A stretch of 64,000 bases of DNA from Mycolicibacterium grossiae. GTDB taxonomy: Bacteria > Actinomycetota > Actinomycetes > Mycobacteriales > Mycobacteriaceae. The stretch is from contig NZ_CP043474.1 in assembly GCF_008329645.1 (NCBI RefSeq), forward strand, positions 4,712,001 through 4,776,000. The letters are read 5' to 3'. The position numbers and the translations under genes were made by a program. Every line of letters starts with the position of its first letter. The first letter of the stretch is position 1. The notes below the pieces were generated by a model. It had not been told where the DNA came from and made no database searches. It saw only the letters and a list, made by a program, of their open reading frames with translations. This document shows positions 7,490 through 15,938 of this stretch, one piece after another.

Positions 7490-8575
7490 ATGAGTCAGAC
7501 AGTGCGCGGTGTGATCTCCCGGAGCAAGAAGCAACCCGTCGAGGTGGTCGACGTCGTCATCCCCGACCCCGGCCCCGGTGAGGTGGTAGTGGACGTCATC
7601 GCGTGCGGCGTCTGCCACACCGACCTGACCTACCGCGAGGGCGGCATCAACGACGAATACCCCTTCCTGCTCGGCCACGAGGCGGCCGGCACCGTCGAGG
7701 CGATCGGCGAAGGCGTCACGAACGTCGTCCCGGGTGACTTCGTGATCCTCAACTGGCGCGCGGTGTGCGGCCAGTGCCGGGCCTGCAAGCGTGGCCGCCC
7801 GCACCTGTGCTTCGACACCCACAACGCCGCCCAGAAGATGACGCTGACCGACGGCACCGAACTCACCCCCGCGCTGGGCATCGGCGCCTTCGCCGACAAG
7901 ACGCTGGTGCACGAGGGCCAGTGCACCAAGGTCGACCCCGAAGCCGACCCGGCGGTGGCCGGACTGCTGGGCTGCGGCGTCATGGCGGGCATCGGCGCTG
8001 CGATCAACACCGGCGCGGTCACCCGCGACGACACCGTGGCGGTGATCGGCTGCGGCGGCGTCGGCGACGCGGCGATCGCCGGCGCCGCCCTGGTCGGGGC
8101 GAAGAAGATCATCGCCGTCGACACCGACGACACCAAGCTCGACTGGGCACGCGGCTTCGGCGCCACGCACACCATCAACGCCCGCGAACTCGACGTCACC
8201 GAGACGATCCAGGACCTGACCGACGGCTTCGGCGCCGACGTCGTCATCGACGCGGTCGGGCGCCCGGAGACCTGGAAGCAGGCGTTCTACGCCCGCGACC
8301 TCGCCGGCACCGTCGTCCTCGTCGGCGTCCCCACGCCGGACATGACACTCGAGATGCCGCTGGTCGACTTCTTCTCCCGCGGCGGATCGCTCAAGTCGTC
8401 GTGGTACGGCGACTGCCTGCCCGAGCGCGACTTCCCCACGCTGATCAGCCTGTACCGCCAGGGCCGTCTGCCCCTGGAGAAGTTCGTGTCCGAGCGCATC
8501 GGACTCGACGGCATCGAGGAGGCCTTCCACCGCATGCACGCCGGTGAGGTGCTGCGCTCGGTGGTGATCCTGTGA
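7490..8575 (+). CDS. mscR: S-(hydroxymethyl)mycothiol dehydrogenase / S-nitrosomycothiol reductase MscR
   Basis: A 361-residue zinc-dependent medium-chain alcohol dehydrogenase that oxidises the formaldehyde-mycothiol adduct and reduces S-nitrosomycothiol, thus detoxifying formaldehyde and nitric oxide in mycothiol-using actinobacteria. The catalytic zinc motifs CGVCHTD and GHEAAG are present, as is the structural four-cysteine motif CGQCRACKRGRPHLC, and the NAD Rossmann motif GCGGVG is at about residues 180-185. The length equals that of M. tuberculosis MscR (Rv2259). The metallo-hydrolase downstream is the usual partner, and together they likely carry formaldehyde-mycothiol to formate and free mycothiol. 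Confidence 0.93.
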   Translation: MSQTVRGVISRSKKQPVEVVDVVIPDPGPGEVVVDVIACGVCHTDLTYREGGINDEYPFLLGHEAAGTVEAIGEGVTNVVPGDFVILNWRAVCGQCRACKRGRPHLCFDTHNAAQKMTLTDGTELTPALGIGAFADKTLVHEGQCTKVDPEADPAVAGLLGCGVMAGIGAAINTGAVTRDDTVAVIGCGGVGDAAIAGAALVGAKKIIAVDTDDTKLDWARGFGATHTINARELDVTETIQDLTDGFGADVVIDAVGRPETWKQAFYARDLAGTVVLVGVPTPDMTLEMPLVDFFSRGGSLKSSWYGDCLPERDFPTLISLYRQGRLPLEKFVSERIGLDGIEEAFHRMHAGEVLRSVVIL

Positions 8576-8606
8576 TGAGCGCTTGCGCGAAGAACGGAGC
8601 ATGCAG

Positions 8607-9233
8607 ATGAGCGCGTCGATCAGCCGGCTGGTCACCAGCGGCACCTTCGAACTCGACGGCGGCAGCTGGGACGTCGACAACAACATCTGGCTCGTCGGTG
8701 ACGACGACGACGTCATCGTGTTCGACGCCGCCCACACCGCCGAGCCGATCGTCGAGGCCGTCGCCGGCCGCAACGTCGTCGCCGTGGTGTGCACCCATGG
8801 CCACAACGACCACGTGACGGTCGCGCCGGAACTGGGCCGCACGCTCGACGCCCCGGTGTTCCTGCACCCGGCCGACGACGTGCTGTGGCGAATGACGCAC
8901 CCCGACAGCGACTTCCGCGCCGTCGACGACGGCCTGGTGCTGCGCGTCGGCGGTGTCGAACTGCGGGCACTGCACACCCCGGGCCATTCCCCGGGCTCGG
9001 TGTGCTGGTCGGCGCCGGACCTGGGCGCGGTGTTCAGCGGCGACACGCTGTTCCAGGGCGGCCCCGGAGCCACCGGCCGGTCCTACTCGGACTTCCCCAC
9101 CATTCTCGAGTCGATCAAGGGGCGCCTCGGCGCCCTGCCCGGCGAGACGGTGGTCTACACCGGCCACGGCGACACCACCACCGTCGGCGGCGAGATCGTG
9201 CACTACGACGACTGGGTGGCGCGCGGCCACTGA
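8607..9233 (+). CDS. MBL-fold metallo-hydrolase, partner of MscR
   Basis: A 208-residue metallo-beta-lactamase-fold hydrolase of the glyoxalase II type. The metal motif THGHNDH (HxHxDH) is near residue 65, the second histidine lies in LHTPGHSPGSV, FSGDTLF supplies the bridging aspartate, and YTGHGD the last histidine. Placement directly after mscR suggests it hydrolyses the S-formyl-mycothiol or another mycothiol thioester made by MscR; that is inference from context (Rv2260 has the same position). GGAG at 8596-8599 lies 7 nt before ATG 8607 but only 1 nt before the ATG at 8601, so 8607 is preferred. The 31-nt spacer holds a GAGCGCTTGCGCGAAG-type string seen between many mycobacterial genes. 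Confidence 0.87.
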   Translation: MSASISRLVTSGTFELDGGSWDVDNNIWLVGDDDDVIVFDAAHTAEPIVEAVAGRNVVAVVCTHGHNDHVTVAPELGRTLDAPVFLHPADDVLWRMTHPDSDFRAVDDGLVLRVGGVELRALHTPGHSPGSVCWSAPDLGAVFSGDTLFQGGPGATGRSYSDFPTILESIKGRLGALPGETVVYTGHGDTTTVGGEIVHYDDWVARGH

Positions 9234-9238
9234 GCCAT

Positions 9239-9286
9239 CGGTACCCGTCGCCGTCGGTACCCGTCCCCGTCAGTACCCGTCGAGGA
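9239..9286. repeat. Three tandem 16-bp repeats at the end of the SHOCT gene
   Basis: Units 9239-9254, 9255-9270 and 9271-9286 share GGTACCCGTC-type cores with a few changes. The third unit encodes the last residues (DGY) and stop of the minus-strand gene; the other two lie in the gap to the convergent hydrolase. It looks like local duplication of a gene end. Confidence 0.75.
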
Positions 9287-9968
9287 TCCGCTTCTTCTCG
9301 GCGGCGAACTCGGCGTCGGTCAGCGCGCCCGAGTCACGCAGGCGGCTGAGCGTGTCGAGGGCCTCGATGCGGATCCCCTGATCGGTGGGGACCACGTATC
9401 CCGACGGCCCGGCGAGCGGGACGGCGCGGCGACGCACGCGCGCCGCCCAGACTCGGGCGATGACGAGATCGACCAGCGCGATGCCGAAGACCACCGCGAG
9501 AATCACCGGCAGGTGGCCGCGGCGGTTGGGCTGGCCGAACGCCAGCGTGGGGTTCACGTACGCACTGACCCGGCCCTCGGTCGTGATCCGATAGGTGCCC
9601 TCGGCCGCGACCCGGGCGGACCACACCCGCACGCGCGCATCACCGTTCACGGTCGTGGTGCCGCCGATGTCCTCGGTCAGCACCGGGTCGGCAACGCCGT
9701 CGGGCGGGTCGATGGCGACCGACATCCGGGGCACCGGCAGTCCGCCGCCGCCCGAGCTGCCGATGATCGGAGTGTGGAAGCTGATGACCACCTCGCCTGC
9801 GGGAAGGTGGACCTCGGCCGATCCCGGGATGGGCACCTCGCCGTAGGCGTCGAAGTCGTCCCACAGTACGGCGCCCAGCACGAGGGTGGCGACGAACCCG
9901 ATGGCGGACGCGATCGCGGTCACCGCGGCGATGACCGTGAGCAGCCGCGGAGCGGTCCCCCGATTCAT
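9270..9968 (-). CDS. Membrane protein with C-terminal SHOCT domain
   Basis: A 232-residue protein of unknown function. A first membrane helix is at about residues 10-33 (LTVIAAVTAIASAIGFVATL), an extracytoplasmic beta-rich region of about 110 residues follows, a second helix lies near residues 155-177, and the cytoplasmic tail ends in a SHOCT-type motif (LRDSGALTDAEFAAEKKRIL), a short C-terminal module common in bacterial membrane proteins. The ATG at 9968 has CAGACT 6 nt upstream, which fits a leaderless mRNA. The gene is divergent from the SABATH-type methyltransferase with 45 bp between starts. No enzymatic motif was seen. Confidence 0.75.
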   Translation of the reverse strand: MNRGTAPRLLTVIAAVTAIASAIGFVATLVLGAVLWDDFDAYGEVPIPGSAEVHLPAGEVVISFHTPIIGSSGGGGLPVPRMSVAIDPPDGVADPVLTEDIGGTTTVNGDARVRVWSARVAAEGTYRITTEGRVSAYVNPTLAFGQPNRRGHLPVILAVVFGIALVDLVIARVWAARVRRRAVPLAGPSGYVVPTDQGIRIEALDTLSRLRDSGALTDAEFAAEKKRILDGY

Positions 9969-10001
9969 GGCCGCAGTCTGACATGGGCGCGTTCTGCGAG
10001 C

Positions 10002-10007
10002 TACCGT
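10002..10007 (+). promoter_or_regulatory. -10-like box for leaderless methyltransferase gene
   Basis: TACCGT ends 6 nt before the ATG at 10014, the same hexamer and spacing seen before the acyl-CoA oxidase gene at 63079. No ribosome-binding site is present. Confidence 0.5.
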
Positions 10008-10013
10008 TCGTAC

Positions 10014-11099
10014 ATGCCCGAGTCGAGTGTGGTCGTCCGACCGGAGCCGAAGGACAGCGGCTGGTACAGCGCTGCGTCGCGACTGCAGGCCGCCGGTTTG
10101 CGCAAGGCGATGGACCTCTTCGAGGCCGCCGCCGCCGAAGTGTCCATCCCGCGGTCGCCGCGCCCGATCGTCGTCGCCGACTACGGCGCGGGCACCGGCC
10201 TCAATTCCATGCTGCCGATGTGCGCGGCGATCACCGCGCTGCGCAGGCGGACGCAGCCCGAGCACTCGATCCTGGTGACGCACACCGACCTGCCCGACAA
10301 CGACTTCACCGCGCTGTTCCGCACGCTGGCCGACGACCCGCACTCCTACCTGCAGCACGACCGCGCCGCGTTCGGCTCCGCGGTCGGGCGGTCCTACTTC
10401 ACCCAGATCCTGCCGTCGAACAGCGTCAACCTGGCTTGGTCGGCGTGGGCGCTGCACTGGCTCGGGCGGGTGCCCATGCCGGTCGGCGATCACCTGCTCG
10501 CCGCCTACAGCGGAGACACCGCGGTCCGCGCCGCCTACGCGCGGCAGGCCGCACTGGACTGGCACGAATTCGTCGCATTCCGCGGCCGTGAGCTGTGCCC
10601 CGGCGGCCGGTTGGTGGTGATGACGCTGGGCCTCGACGCCGATGGACAGCTGGGTTTCCGGCCGGTGGTCGAGGCCATGACCGACGCGCTGGCCGAACTG
10701 GTGGGCCGGGGACTGCTCAGCGCCGCGGAGCGGGCGGCGATGACGATCCCGATCGTGGGGCGGACCGCCAAGGACTTCGAGTCACCGTTCGCCCCGTCGG
10801 GGACGTTCGAGGAGTCGTCGATCGTGCACCTCGACCTGTTCGACGGGGAGGACCGGTTCTACCGGCAGTACCGCAGCGATGGCAAGGCCGACGTCTTCGG
10901 CGCGCAGTGGGCGGCGTTCGCACGGGCGGCACTCTTCGGCATCCTCGACGCCGCGCTGGCGCCGGACCGGCCCGGTGACCGGGGCACGCTGCACGACGCG
11001 CTGGAAGCCGGCGTCGCCGCGCGGCTCGCGGCCCACCCCGAGGAGGTGCGCATCCCGCTGGCGCAGGTCGTCATCGAGAAGAAGATGCCCCGCACGTGA
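10014..11099 (+). CDS. SAM-dependent carboxyl methyltransferase, SABATH family
   Basis: A 361-residue methyltransferase resembling the SABATH family (salicylate, benzoate and theobromine methyltransferases of plants). The SAM-binding loop YGAGTGLNS is at about residues 60-68, the acidic strand end HTDLPDND follows, and the family-typical block SVNLAWSAWALHWLG lies near residues 140-154. SABATH enzymes transfer methyl from SAM to a carboxyl group. A mycobacterial member from M. marinum has been described as a fatty acid O-methyltransferase, so a free fatty acid or similar small acid is the best guess for substrate here. The gene is monocistronic, divergent from the SHOCT gene and convergent with the GlxA-type regulator. 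Confidence 0.83.
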   Translation: MPESSVVVRPEPKDSGWYSAASRLQAAGLRKAMDLFEAAAAEVSIPRSPRPIVVADYGAGTGLNSMLPMCAAITALRRRTQPEHSILVTHTDLPDNDFTALFRTLADDPHSYLQHDRAAFGSAVGRSYFTQILPSNSVNLAWSAWALHWLGRVPMPVGDHLLAAYSGDTAVRAAYARQAALDWHEFVAFRGRELCPGGRLVVMTLGLDADGQLGFRPVVEAMTDALAELVGRGLLSAAERAAMTIPIVGRTAKDFESPFAPSGTFEESSIVHLDLFDGEDRFYRQYRSDGKADVFGAQWAAFARAALFGILDAALAPDRPGDRGTLHDALEAGVAARLAAHPEEVRIPLAQVVIEKKMPRT

Positions 11100-11128
11100 G
11101 GCGGCGTCTCCCCGAGCCGTTCTGACGA

Positions 11129-12097
11129 TCAGCCTGCGATGCGGGCGCGGAACGTCGTCCGGTAGACCTGCGGCGAGACGCCGGCGAGCCGGCGGAACTG
11201 CTCGCGGAAGTTCGCCGGTGAGGCGAAGCCGACCTCCCTGCCGATCCGCTCCACGGCCAGATCGGTGCTCTCCAGCAGCTGCTGGGCGTGGCGGACCCGC
11301 ACCCCGGCGAGCCACTGCATCGGCGACTGCCCGGTCTCGTCCTGGAACCGCCGGTTGAGCGTCCGCACGCTGACCGCCGCTCGGGCGGCGACGTCGTCGA
11401 GCGTCAGGTCCCGGTGCGCCTCGGTCTCCAACCAGGCCAGCAGGTCGTCGAGTCGGGTCTGCCTGCCCAGCACCCGGGCGGCGGTGGCAGCGGCCACGTT
11501 CCGCACGATGAACTGTGCCTGACCGCCGCTGCGGTGCAGCGGCGCGACCGCGAGCCGGGCGGCGTGGGCCGCGGCCGCCGCGCCGTGATCGCGCTGCACC
11601 ATGTGCAGGCACAGGTCGAGTCCGGCCGACGCCCCCGCGGACGTGAGCACCTGGCCGTCGTCGACGTACAGGACGTCGGGGTCGAGGTCGACCGCGGGAT
11701 ACGCGGCGCGGAACACGTCGGCGGCCACCCAGTGCGTGGTGGCGCGCCGTCCGTCCAGCAGGCCGGCCTGCGCCAGCGTGAAGGCACCGGAGCAGATGGA
11801 CGCCAGGCGCTTCCCCGCGGTGTAGGCGGTGCGCAACGCCGCGACGACGTCGTCCGCCACCGGGGTGACGACGTCGTTGCGGCCCGGAACCACGATCGTG
11901 TCGGCCTCCGCGAGCGTCTCGAGACCGTGGTCGGTGGCGATGCGCAGCGGGCCGGCGTCGACGACGGGCGCGCTACCGCAGACCACGGTGCGGTACGGAT
12001 TGCGTCCGTCCACGTCGACGCGGCCGAACACCTCGACCGGGGTGGCGAGGTCGAAGGCCACGGTGTCCGGGAGGGCAAGGACCGCGATGGTGTGCAC
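11129..12097 (-). CDS. GlxA-type regulator (DJ-1/PfpI domain plus AraC HTH)
   Basis: A 322-residue transcription factor. Residues about 1-170 form a DJ-1/PfpI class I amidotransferase-like domain with nucleophile elbow SICSGAF, and residues about 220-320 form an AraC pair of helix-turn-helices (DDVAARAAVSVRTLNRRF, then ERIGREVGFASPANFREQFR). Such proteins sense small molecules through the DJ-1 domain and activate nearby catabolic genes. The GTG at 12097 is preceded by TAACCT at a 7-nt distance, suggesting a leaderless mRNA. It is divergent from a stand-alone DJ-1/PfpI gene 95 bp away, its most likely target. Confidence 0.88.
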   Translation of the reverse strand: MHTIAVLALPDTVAFDLATPVEVFGRVDVDGRNPYRTVVCGSAPVVDAGPLRIATDHGLETLAEADTIVVPGRNDVVTPVADDVVAALRTAYTAGKRLASICSGAFTLAQAGLLDGRRATTHWVAADVFRAAYPAVDLDPDVLYVDDGQVLTSAGASAGLDLCLHMVQRDHGAAAAAHAARLAVAPLHRSGGQAQFIVRNVAAATAARVLGRQTRLDDLLAWLETEAHRDLTLDDVAARAAVSVRTLNRRFQDETGQSPMQWLAGVRVRHAQQLLESTDLAVERIGREVGFASPANFREQFRRLAGVSPQVYRTTFRARIAG

Positions 12098-12192
12098 CCA
12101 CGCGAGGTTAGCAGGGGCCTTGGCAAGATCCCGTTGCCGATTGTCTTTCTGGACACTGTTGCGGGACCTCCGCGTCGGCGACGCTTCTCGGC

Positions 12193-12846
12193 ATGGAAGC
12201 GCAGATCGTGTTGTTCGACGGATTCGACCCGCTCGACGTCATCGCCCCCTTCGAGGTGCTCTCCGCGGGCGGGCAGGCGCTGGGCGGTGAGCTGACCGTC
12301 ACGCTGGTGTCCGCGGAGGGTGCGCGAAGCGTGCTGAGCGGCAACGGTTTACGCCTGGACGCGACGGCAGCGCTGGACCCCACCAGGGGCGGCTACGTCA
12401 TCGTCCCGGGGGCGGTCGGGCCGATGGTCGGCGACCCCGACGAGGGTGTCGACACCATCCCGGTGCTGCTGGCGCGCTTCGCCCAGGGCCCGGCGGCCGA
12501 GCCCCTGCGGGCGGCGCTGGCCGAGCCGGCGGTGACCGTCGCGACCGTGTGCGGCGGCGCCCTGGCCCTGGCGATGGCCGGGCTGATCGAGGGCAGGCAC
12601 GCATCGACGCACCACCTCGGCATGGAGGTGCTCGACGCGACGGGAGTGCACGCGGTCTCGGCGCGCGTCGTCGACGACGGCGACCTCGTCTCGTCCGGCG
12701 CCGTGACGTCCGGGCTCGACCTGGCGCTGTACCTGCTCGAGCGCGACTTCGGCGCCCGCATCGCCCTCGCCGTCGCCGACCTGTTCGGCTACGAGCGGCG
12801 CGGCACCGTGTGGTCCGCGACGGGCCGCACGCCGGTGGAGTTCTGA
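12193..12846 (+). CDS. DJ-1/PfpI family protein
   Basis: A 217-residue stand-alone DJ-1/PfpI domain protein. The nucleophile elbow VATVCGGALALAMAG with the cysteine followed by two glycines is present, and GRHASTHH continues as in isonitrile hydratase-like and GlxA-like proteins. It may be a hydratase, an amidase or a glyoxalase-type protein; the sequence cannot settle which. It is divergent from the GlxA-type regulator that contains the same domain, and it is coupled to a small downstream gene through TGATG (1-nt overlap). Confidence 0.82.
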   Translation: MEAQIVLFDGFDPLDVIAPFEVLSAGGQALGGELTVTLVSAEGARSVLSGNGLRLDATAALDPTRGGYVIVPGAVGPMVGDPDEGVDTIPVLLARFAQGPAAEPLRAALAEPAVTVATVCGGALALAMAGLIEGRHASTHHLGMEVLDATGVHAVSARVVDDGDLVSSGAVTSGLDLALYLLERDFGARIALAVADLFGYERRGTVWSATGRTPVEF

Positions 12847-13139
12847 TGGTGCTCGACGGCACCTGGGACGTCACGATCACCACGCCGATCGGATCCCTGC
12901 GGCCGGTGTACGTCTTCGACGACGTCACGGGCACGGCGACCCTCGGGGACGAGACCGTCGACCTCGTCGACCTCCTCGTCGACGGTGCCCGGGCGACGTG
13001 GCGACAGTCCGTGCGCCGGCCGATGCGACTGCACCTCGCCTTCGACGTCACCGTGGACGGCGATGCGCTGCACGGCCACAGCCGGGCCGGGCGGCTGCCA
13101 CGGACCACCGTCACGGGCACCCGCCGCCCGCCGGGCTAG
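12846..13139 (+). CDS. Small beta-rich hypothetical protein
   Basis: A 97-residue protein without membrane segment or signal peptide, rich in alternating polar and hydrophobic residues (GTWDVTITTPIGSLRPVYVF), suggesting a small beta-barrel. It starts inside the stop of the DJ-1 gene (TGATG), so the two are probably made together. Its stop shares the tetranucleotide CTAG with the stop of the convergent Hsp70-like gene. I do not recognise the family. Confidence 0.7.
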   Translation: MVLDGTWDVTITTPIGSLRPVYVFDDVTGTATLGDETVDLVDLLVDGARATWRQSVRRPMRLHLAFDVTVDGDALHGHSRAGRLPRTTVTGTRRPPG

Positions 13140-14857
13140 GGCTGCTGCGGCTGGAACGGCGACGGCACGAACGGCAGACCCGGGATGGTCTGGTAGGGCA
13201 GCGTCGGGATGACCGGCGGATTCGTCGTCGGCGCCTGGGTCGTCGGCGGCGGTTCGGTGGTGGCCGGTGGCGGTGGCGCCTCGGTGGTGGCCGGTGGCGG
13301 TGGCGCCTCGGTGGTCGCGGGCGGCGGCGCTTCGGTGGCCGGCGGCGGCGCGGGCGCCTGCGTCCTCGGTGCCCGTGGGGTGACGGTGGCCGGCGGTGCG
13401 GCGGGAGCCTCGGTGGGTTCGGGAGCGGCGGACGTCGACGGCAGCGTGGTCGTCACGGGGCCGGTCGGCGTGGTGGTGGCGGGCGATTCGGCCGGTTCGT
13501 CGTCGCGGGTGGCGACCACGAAGACGGCCACGCCGATCGCGAGGAGCACCGCCAGCAGGCCGGCGGCGAGCAGCGCGGCCGGCCGCCGGTACATCGGTGG
13601 CGGTGGGGCTGGGGCGTCCTCGGGCTCGGCGAAGGCGAACCGGGGCCGTGCCGCCTCGGGTTCGTCGGGGTCGTCGGTCCGCTCGTCGACGGCCGGGAGG
13701 ACGTCGGGGATCTCGTCGGCGGCCGACCACGCCAGCGCCGGAGCGGCCGCGGCCGGCGCCAGTCCGGTGGGGAGATCCGCGGCTGCGACCGGCGCGACCA
13801 CCGGAGCGACAGCCGGGGCCAGCGCGGTCGCCTCACCGGCGCCCGTCCCGCGCACCGCGGCCAGTCCGGCACCGATCGCGGCGGCCAGCTGTGGGGTGGG
13901 TCCGGTGACGATCGGGACCCGCAGATGTTCCGACAGCGTCGTCGTCACGAGCGGGATCCGCGCGCCGCCACCGGTGGTGGCGACCGCCGCCAGCTCGACC
14001 GGACGAACACCGTTGCGCTGCAGAACGTCCCGGATCTCGGCGAGGAAGTCAGCGAGGGGTTGGCGCAGCACGTCGTCCACTTCGCCCCGGGTCAGCCGGA
14101 TCTCGGCCTCCCGGCCCGACACGTCGGCGGTCAGGGTGGTGACGGTGGCAGCGCTCAACCTCTCCTTCGCGGCGCGGCATTGTGCACGCAGGCGCGCCAG
14201 CGACCCGATCGCCGATGTACCGGTGAGGTCGGCAGAGTCGGCGGCGTGACGCAGGACGTGCGCGAGCAAGGCCTGATCGACGAGGTCACCGGACAGGTCG
14301 GGGTAGCGCACGGTCGGGGCGATGGGCGTCAGGCCCGCGGCGTCGGCCAGCGTGATGCTGGTGCCGGTCGCCCCGAGATCGCACAGCGCGACGACGCCGC
14401 GGGCCGGCAGTCCGGGGTCTGCCCGTAGCGCCGTCAGCGCCGCGACGGCGTCGGGCAGCAGCACCGCGCGGGCGAGGTCCGGTCGCGCCGTCAGGGCACC
14501 GCGCAGCGCCTCGACGGCGGGGGGCCGCCAGTGCGCCGGATGCGCGATGCCCACGGGCTCGTCGCCGGGGTGCGGCAGCGCGTGCACCATGGCGCGCAGC
14601 GCATCGGCGGTCAGCGCCTCGGCACGGTGGGTGGATCCGTCGGCGGCGACGAGTGGCACGGGATCACCGACGCGGTCGACGAAGTCGGTGACGACGAGGC
14701 CTCGCTCCGCCGCCAGCGCCGGGTTCTCGGCCGGTACGCCGACTTCGGGCGGCCGGTGGCCGAACAGCGTGAGCACGGCGGTGCGCCGGACCGCGGCGCG
14801 ATCCACCGCCACCGCGGTGAACGACGCGGCGCCGACGGACAACCCGATACCGGACAC
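13136..14857 (-). CDS. Hsp70/actin-fold membrane protein with Pro/Thr-rich outer tail
   Basis: A 573-residue protein. About residues 1-345 resemble an Hsp70 nucleotide-binding domain: CDLGATGTSITLAD stands for the phosphate-2 loop and ATTGGGARIPLV for the adenosine motif. The phosphate-1 loop, normally DLGTTNS, is replaced by GLSVGAASF, so ATP hydrolysis may be lost. There is no substrate-binding domain. A single membrane helix is at about residues 424-446 (AALLAAGLLAVLLAIGVAVF), followed by about 125 residues of Pro/Thr/Ala repeats expected outside the cell. The start is GTG at 14857, 1 nt after the stop of the oxidoreductase gene, so it is the third gene of an operon with a potassium channel. 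Role unknown; a sensor or scaffold across the membrane is conceivable. Confidence 0.8.
   Translation of the reverse strand: MSGIGLSVGAASFTAVAVDRAAVRRTAVLTLFGHRPPEVGVPAENPALAAERGLVVTDFVDRVGDPVPLVAADGSTHRAEALTADALRAMVHALPHPGDEPVGIAHPAHWRPPAVEALRGALTARPDLARAVLLPDAVAALTALRADPGLPARGVVALCDLGATGTSITLADAAGLTPIAPTVRYPDLSGDLVDQALLAHVLRHAADSADLTGTSAIGSLARLRAQCRAAKERLSAATVTTLTADVSGREAEIRLTRGEVDDVLRQPLADFLAEIRDVLQRNGVRPVELAAVATTGGGARIPLVTTTLSEHLRVPIVTGPTPQLAAAIGAGLAAVRGTGAGEATALAPAVAPVVAPVAAADLPTGLAPAAAAPALAWSAADEIPDVLPAVDERTDDPDEPEAARPRFAFAEPEDAPAPPPPMYRRPAALLAAGLLAVLLAIGVAVFVVATRDDEPAESPATTTPTGPVTTTLPSTSAAPEPTEAPAAPPATVTPRAPRTQAPAPPPATEAPPPATTEAPPPPATTEAPPPPATTEPPPTTQAPTTNPPVIPTLPYQTIPGLPFVPSPFQPQQP
13254..13331 (-). 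repeat. 27-bp tandem repeats coding the Pro-rich tail
   Basis: Two near-identical 27-bp units (13254-13280, 13281-13307) and a shortened third (13308-13331) encode TEAPPPPAT-type repeats in the tail of the Hsp70-like membrane protein. Confidence 0.85.
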
Positions 14858-14858
14858 G

Positions 14859-15938
14859 TCAGCGAATCGTGCCGACGCCGGCGATCAGGGGCAGGTCGAG
14901 CGGCGTCACCCAGCCCGGCGGCAGGTCGTTGACGGCCGGCACCGAGTTCAGGGCGCGCATGCCGGTCGCGAGACATCCGGCGGCGGCCGCATCGCGGCCG
15001 GAGCCGTCGGTGAACCGGAAGGCCGTCTCCTGCGAGATGCTGGGGCTGCCCTCGATCTCGACGCGGTAGACGTCCTTCTGGTTGCCGGTCGGCCAGTCCG
15101 GCGCCGATCCCTCCCCCACCCGGTTGACGTGCTCGAGGGAGATGCGGGTCTCGCCGCGGAAGACGCCGTTGATCGTGAACCGCACCGCGGCGACGTCGCC
15201 GGGCCGAACGACGCCCTTGGCGGTCTCGATCTCGGTGTCGGTGACCCACGTGTCCCAGGTGGTGGTGATCTCGTCGAGTTCGATTCCCGCGGCATGCGCA
15301 ATCATCGGAACCGTTGCGCCCCAGGCGAACACCAGGATGTCGGGGTTCTGCAGCAGGGGCCGGTGCTCGGGCGGCTTGCCGATGCCCATCTCGAACTCGT
15401 AGTCGCCCTCGTAGTTCGTGTAGTCGAGCAGTTCGGACGCCCGCACCGAGCGGACCTCACCGCACAGCCCCATGAGGGTCATCGGGAACAGGTCGTTGGC
15501 GAAGCCGGGGTCGATGCCGGTGGTGAAGCACGACGCGCCGCCGGCCTCGCAGGCCGCGGTGACCGGTTCGATCCAGTTCGGCGGATTGAGCGACATCGCG
15601 GGCCACACCCACGGCGTCATGGCCGTCGAGCACACGTCGATGCCCGCGCGCAGGAAGCGCGTGATCAGCGTGATGTTGTCATCGGCCTGCGCGGCGGTCG
15701 GCCCGTAGTGCACCAGCGCGTCGGGCCGCAGGGCAATCAGCGCGTCGACGTCGTCGGTGGCCGCGAGGCCGATCGTTCGGCCCAGACCGCAGATCTCGCC
15801 GACGTCGAGGCCGACCTTGTCCGGGTTGCTGACCCCGACGCCGATCAGATCGAAGGAGGGGTGGTCGACGATCTCGGCGATCACCATCTTGCCGACGAAG
15901 CCGGTGCCCCACACGACGATGCGCTTGCTGGCGTTCAC
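14859..15938 (-). CDS. DapB-like NAD(P)-dependent oxidoreductase
   Basis: A 359-residue cytoplasmic protein with an N-terminal Rossmann domain (VVWGTGFVGKMVIAEI, GxGxxG type) resembling dihydrodipicolinate reductases and a C-terminal domain like that of 2,4-diaminopentanoate dehydrogenase-type enzymes. Mycobacteria carry several such paralogues, usually annotated dihydrodipicolinate reductase, but the true lysine-pathway DapB is shorter (about 245 residues), so a different substrate is likely. The start is GTG at 15938, overlapping the channel stop as GTGA. It sits between the potassium channel and the Hsp70-like gene in a tight operon; what links the three is unclear. Confidence 0.82.
   Translation of the reverse strand: MNASKRIVVWGTGFVGKMVIAEIVDHPSFDLIGVGVSNPDKVGLDVGEICGLGRTIGLAATDDVDALIALRPDALVHYGPTAAQADDNITLITRFLRAGIDVCSTAMTPWVWPAMSLNPPNWIEPVTAACEAGGASCFTTGIDPGFANDLFPMTLMGLCGEVRSVRASELLDYTNYEGDYEFEMGIGKPPEHRPLLQNPDILVFAWGATVPMIAHAAGIELDEITTTWDTWVTDTEIETAKGVVRPGDVAAVRFTINGVFRGETRISLEHVNRVGEGSAPDWPTGNQKDVYRVEIEGSPSISQETAFRFTDGSGRDAAAAGCLATGMRALNSVPAVNDLPPGWVTPLDLPLIAGVGTIR

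Noticed and set aside
13254..13331. 27-bp repeats as a CRISPR array
   Set aside because: Units are contiguous without spacers and encode a Pro-rich protein tail.
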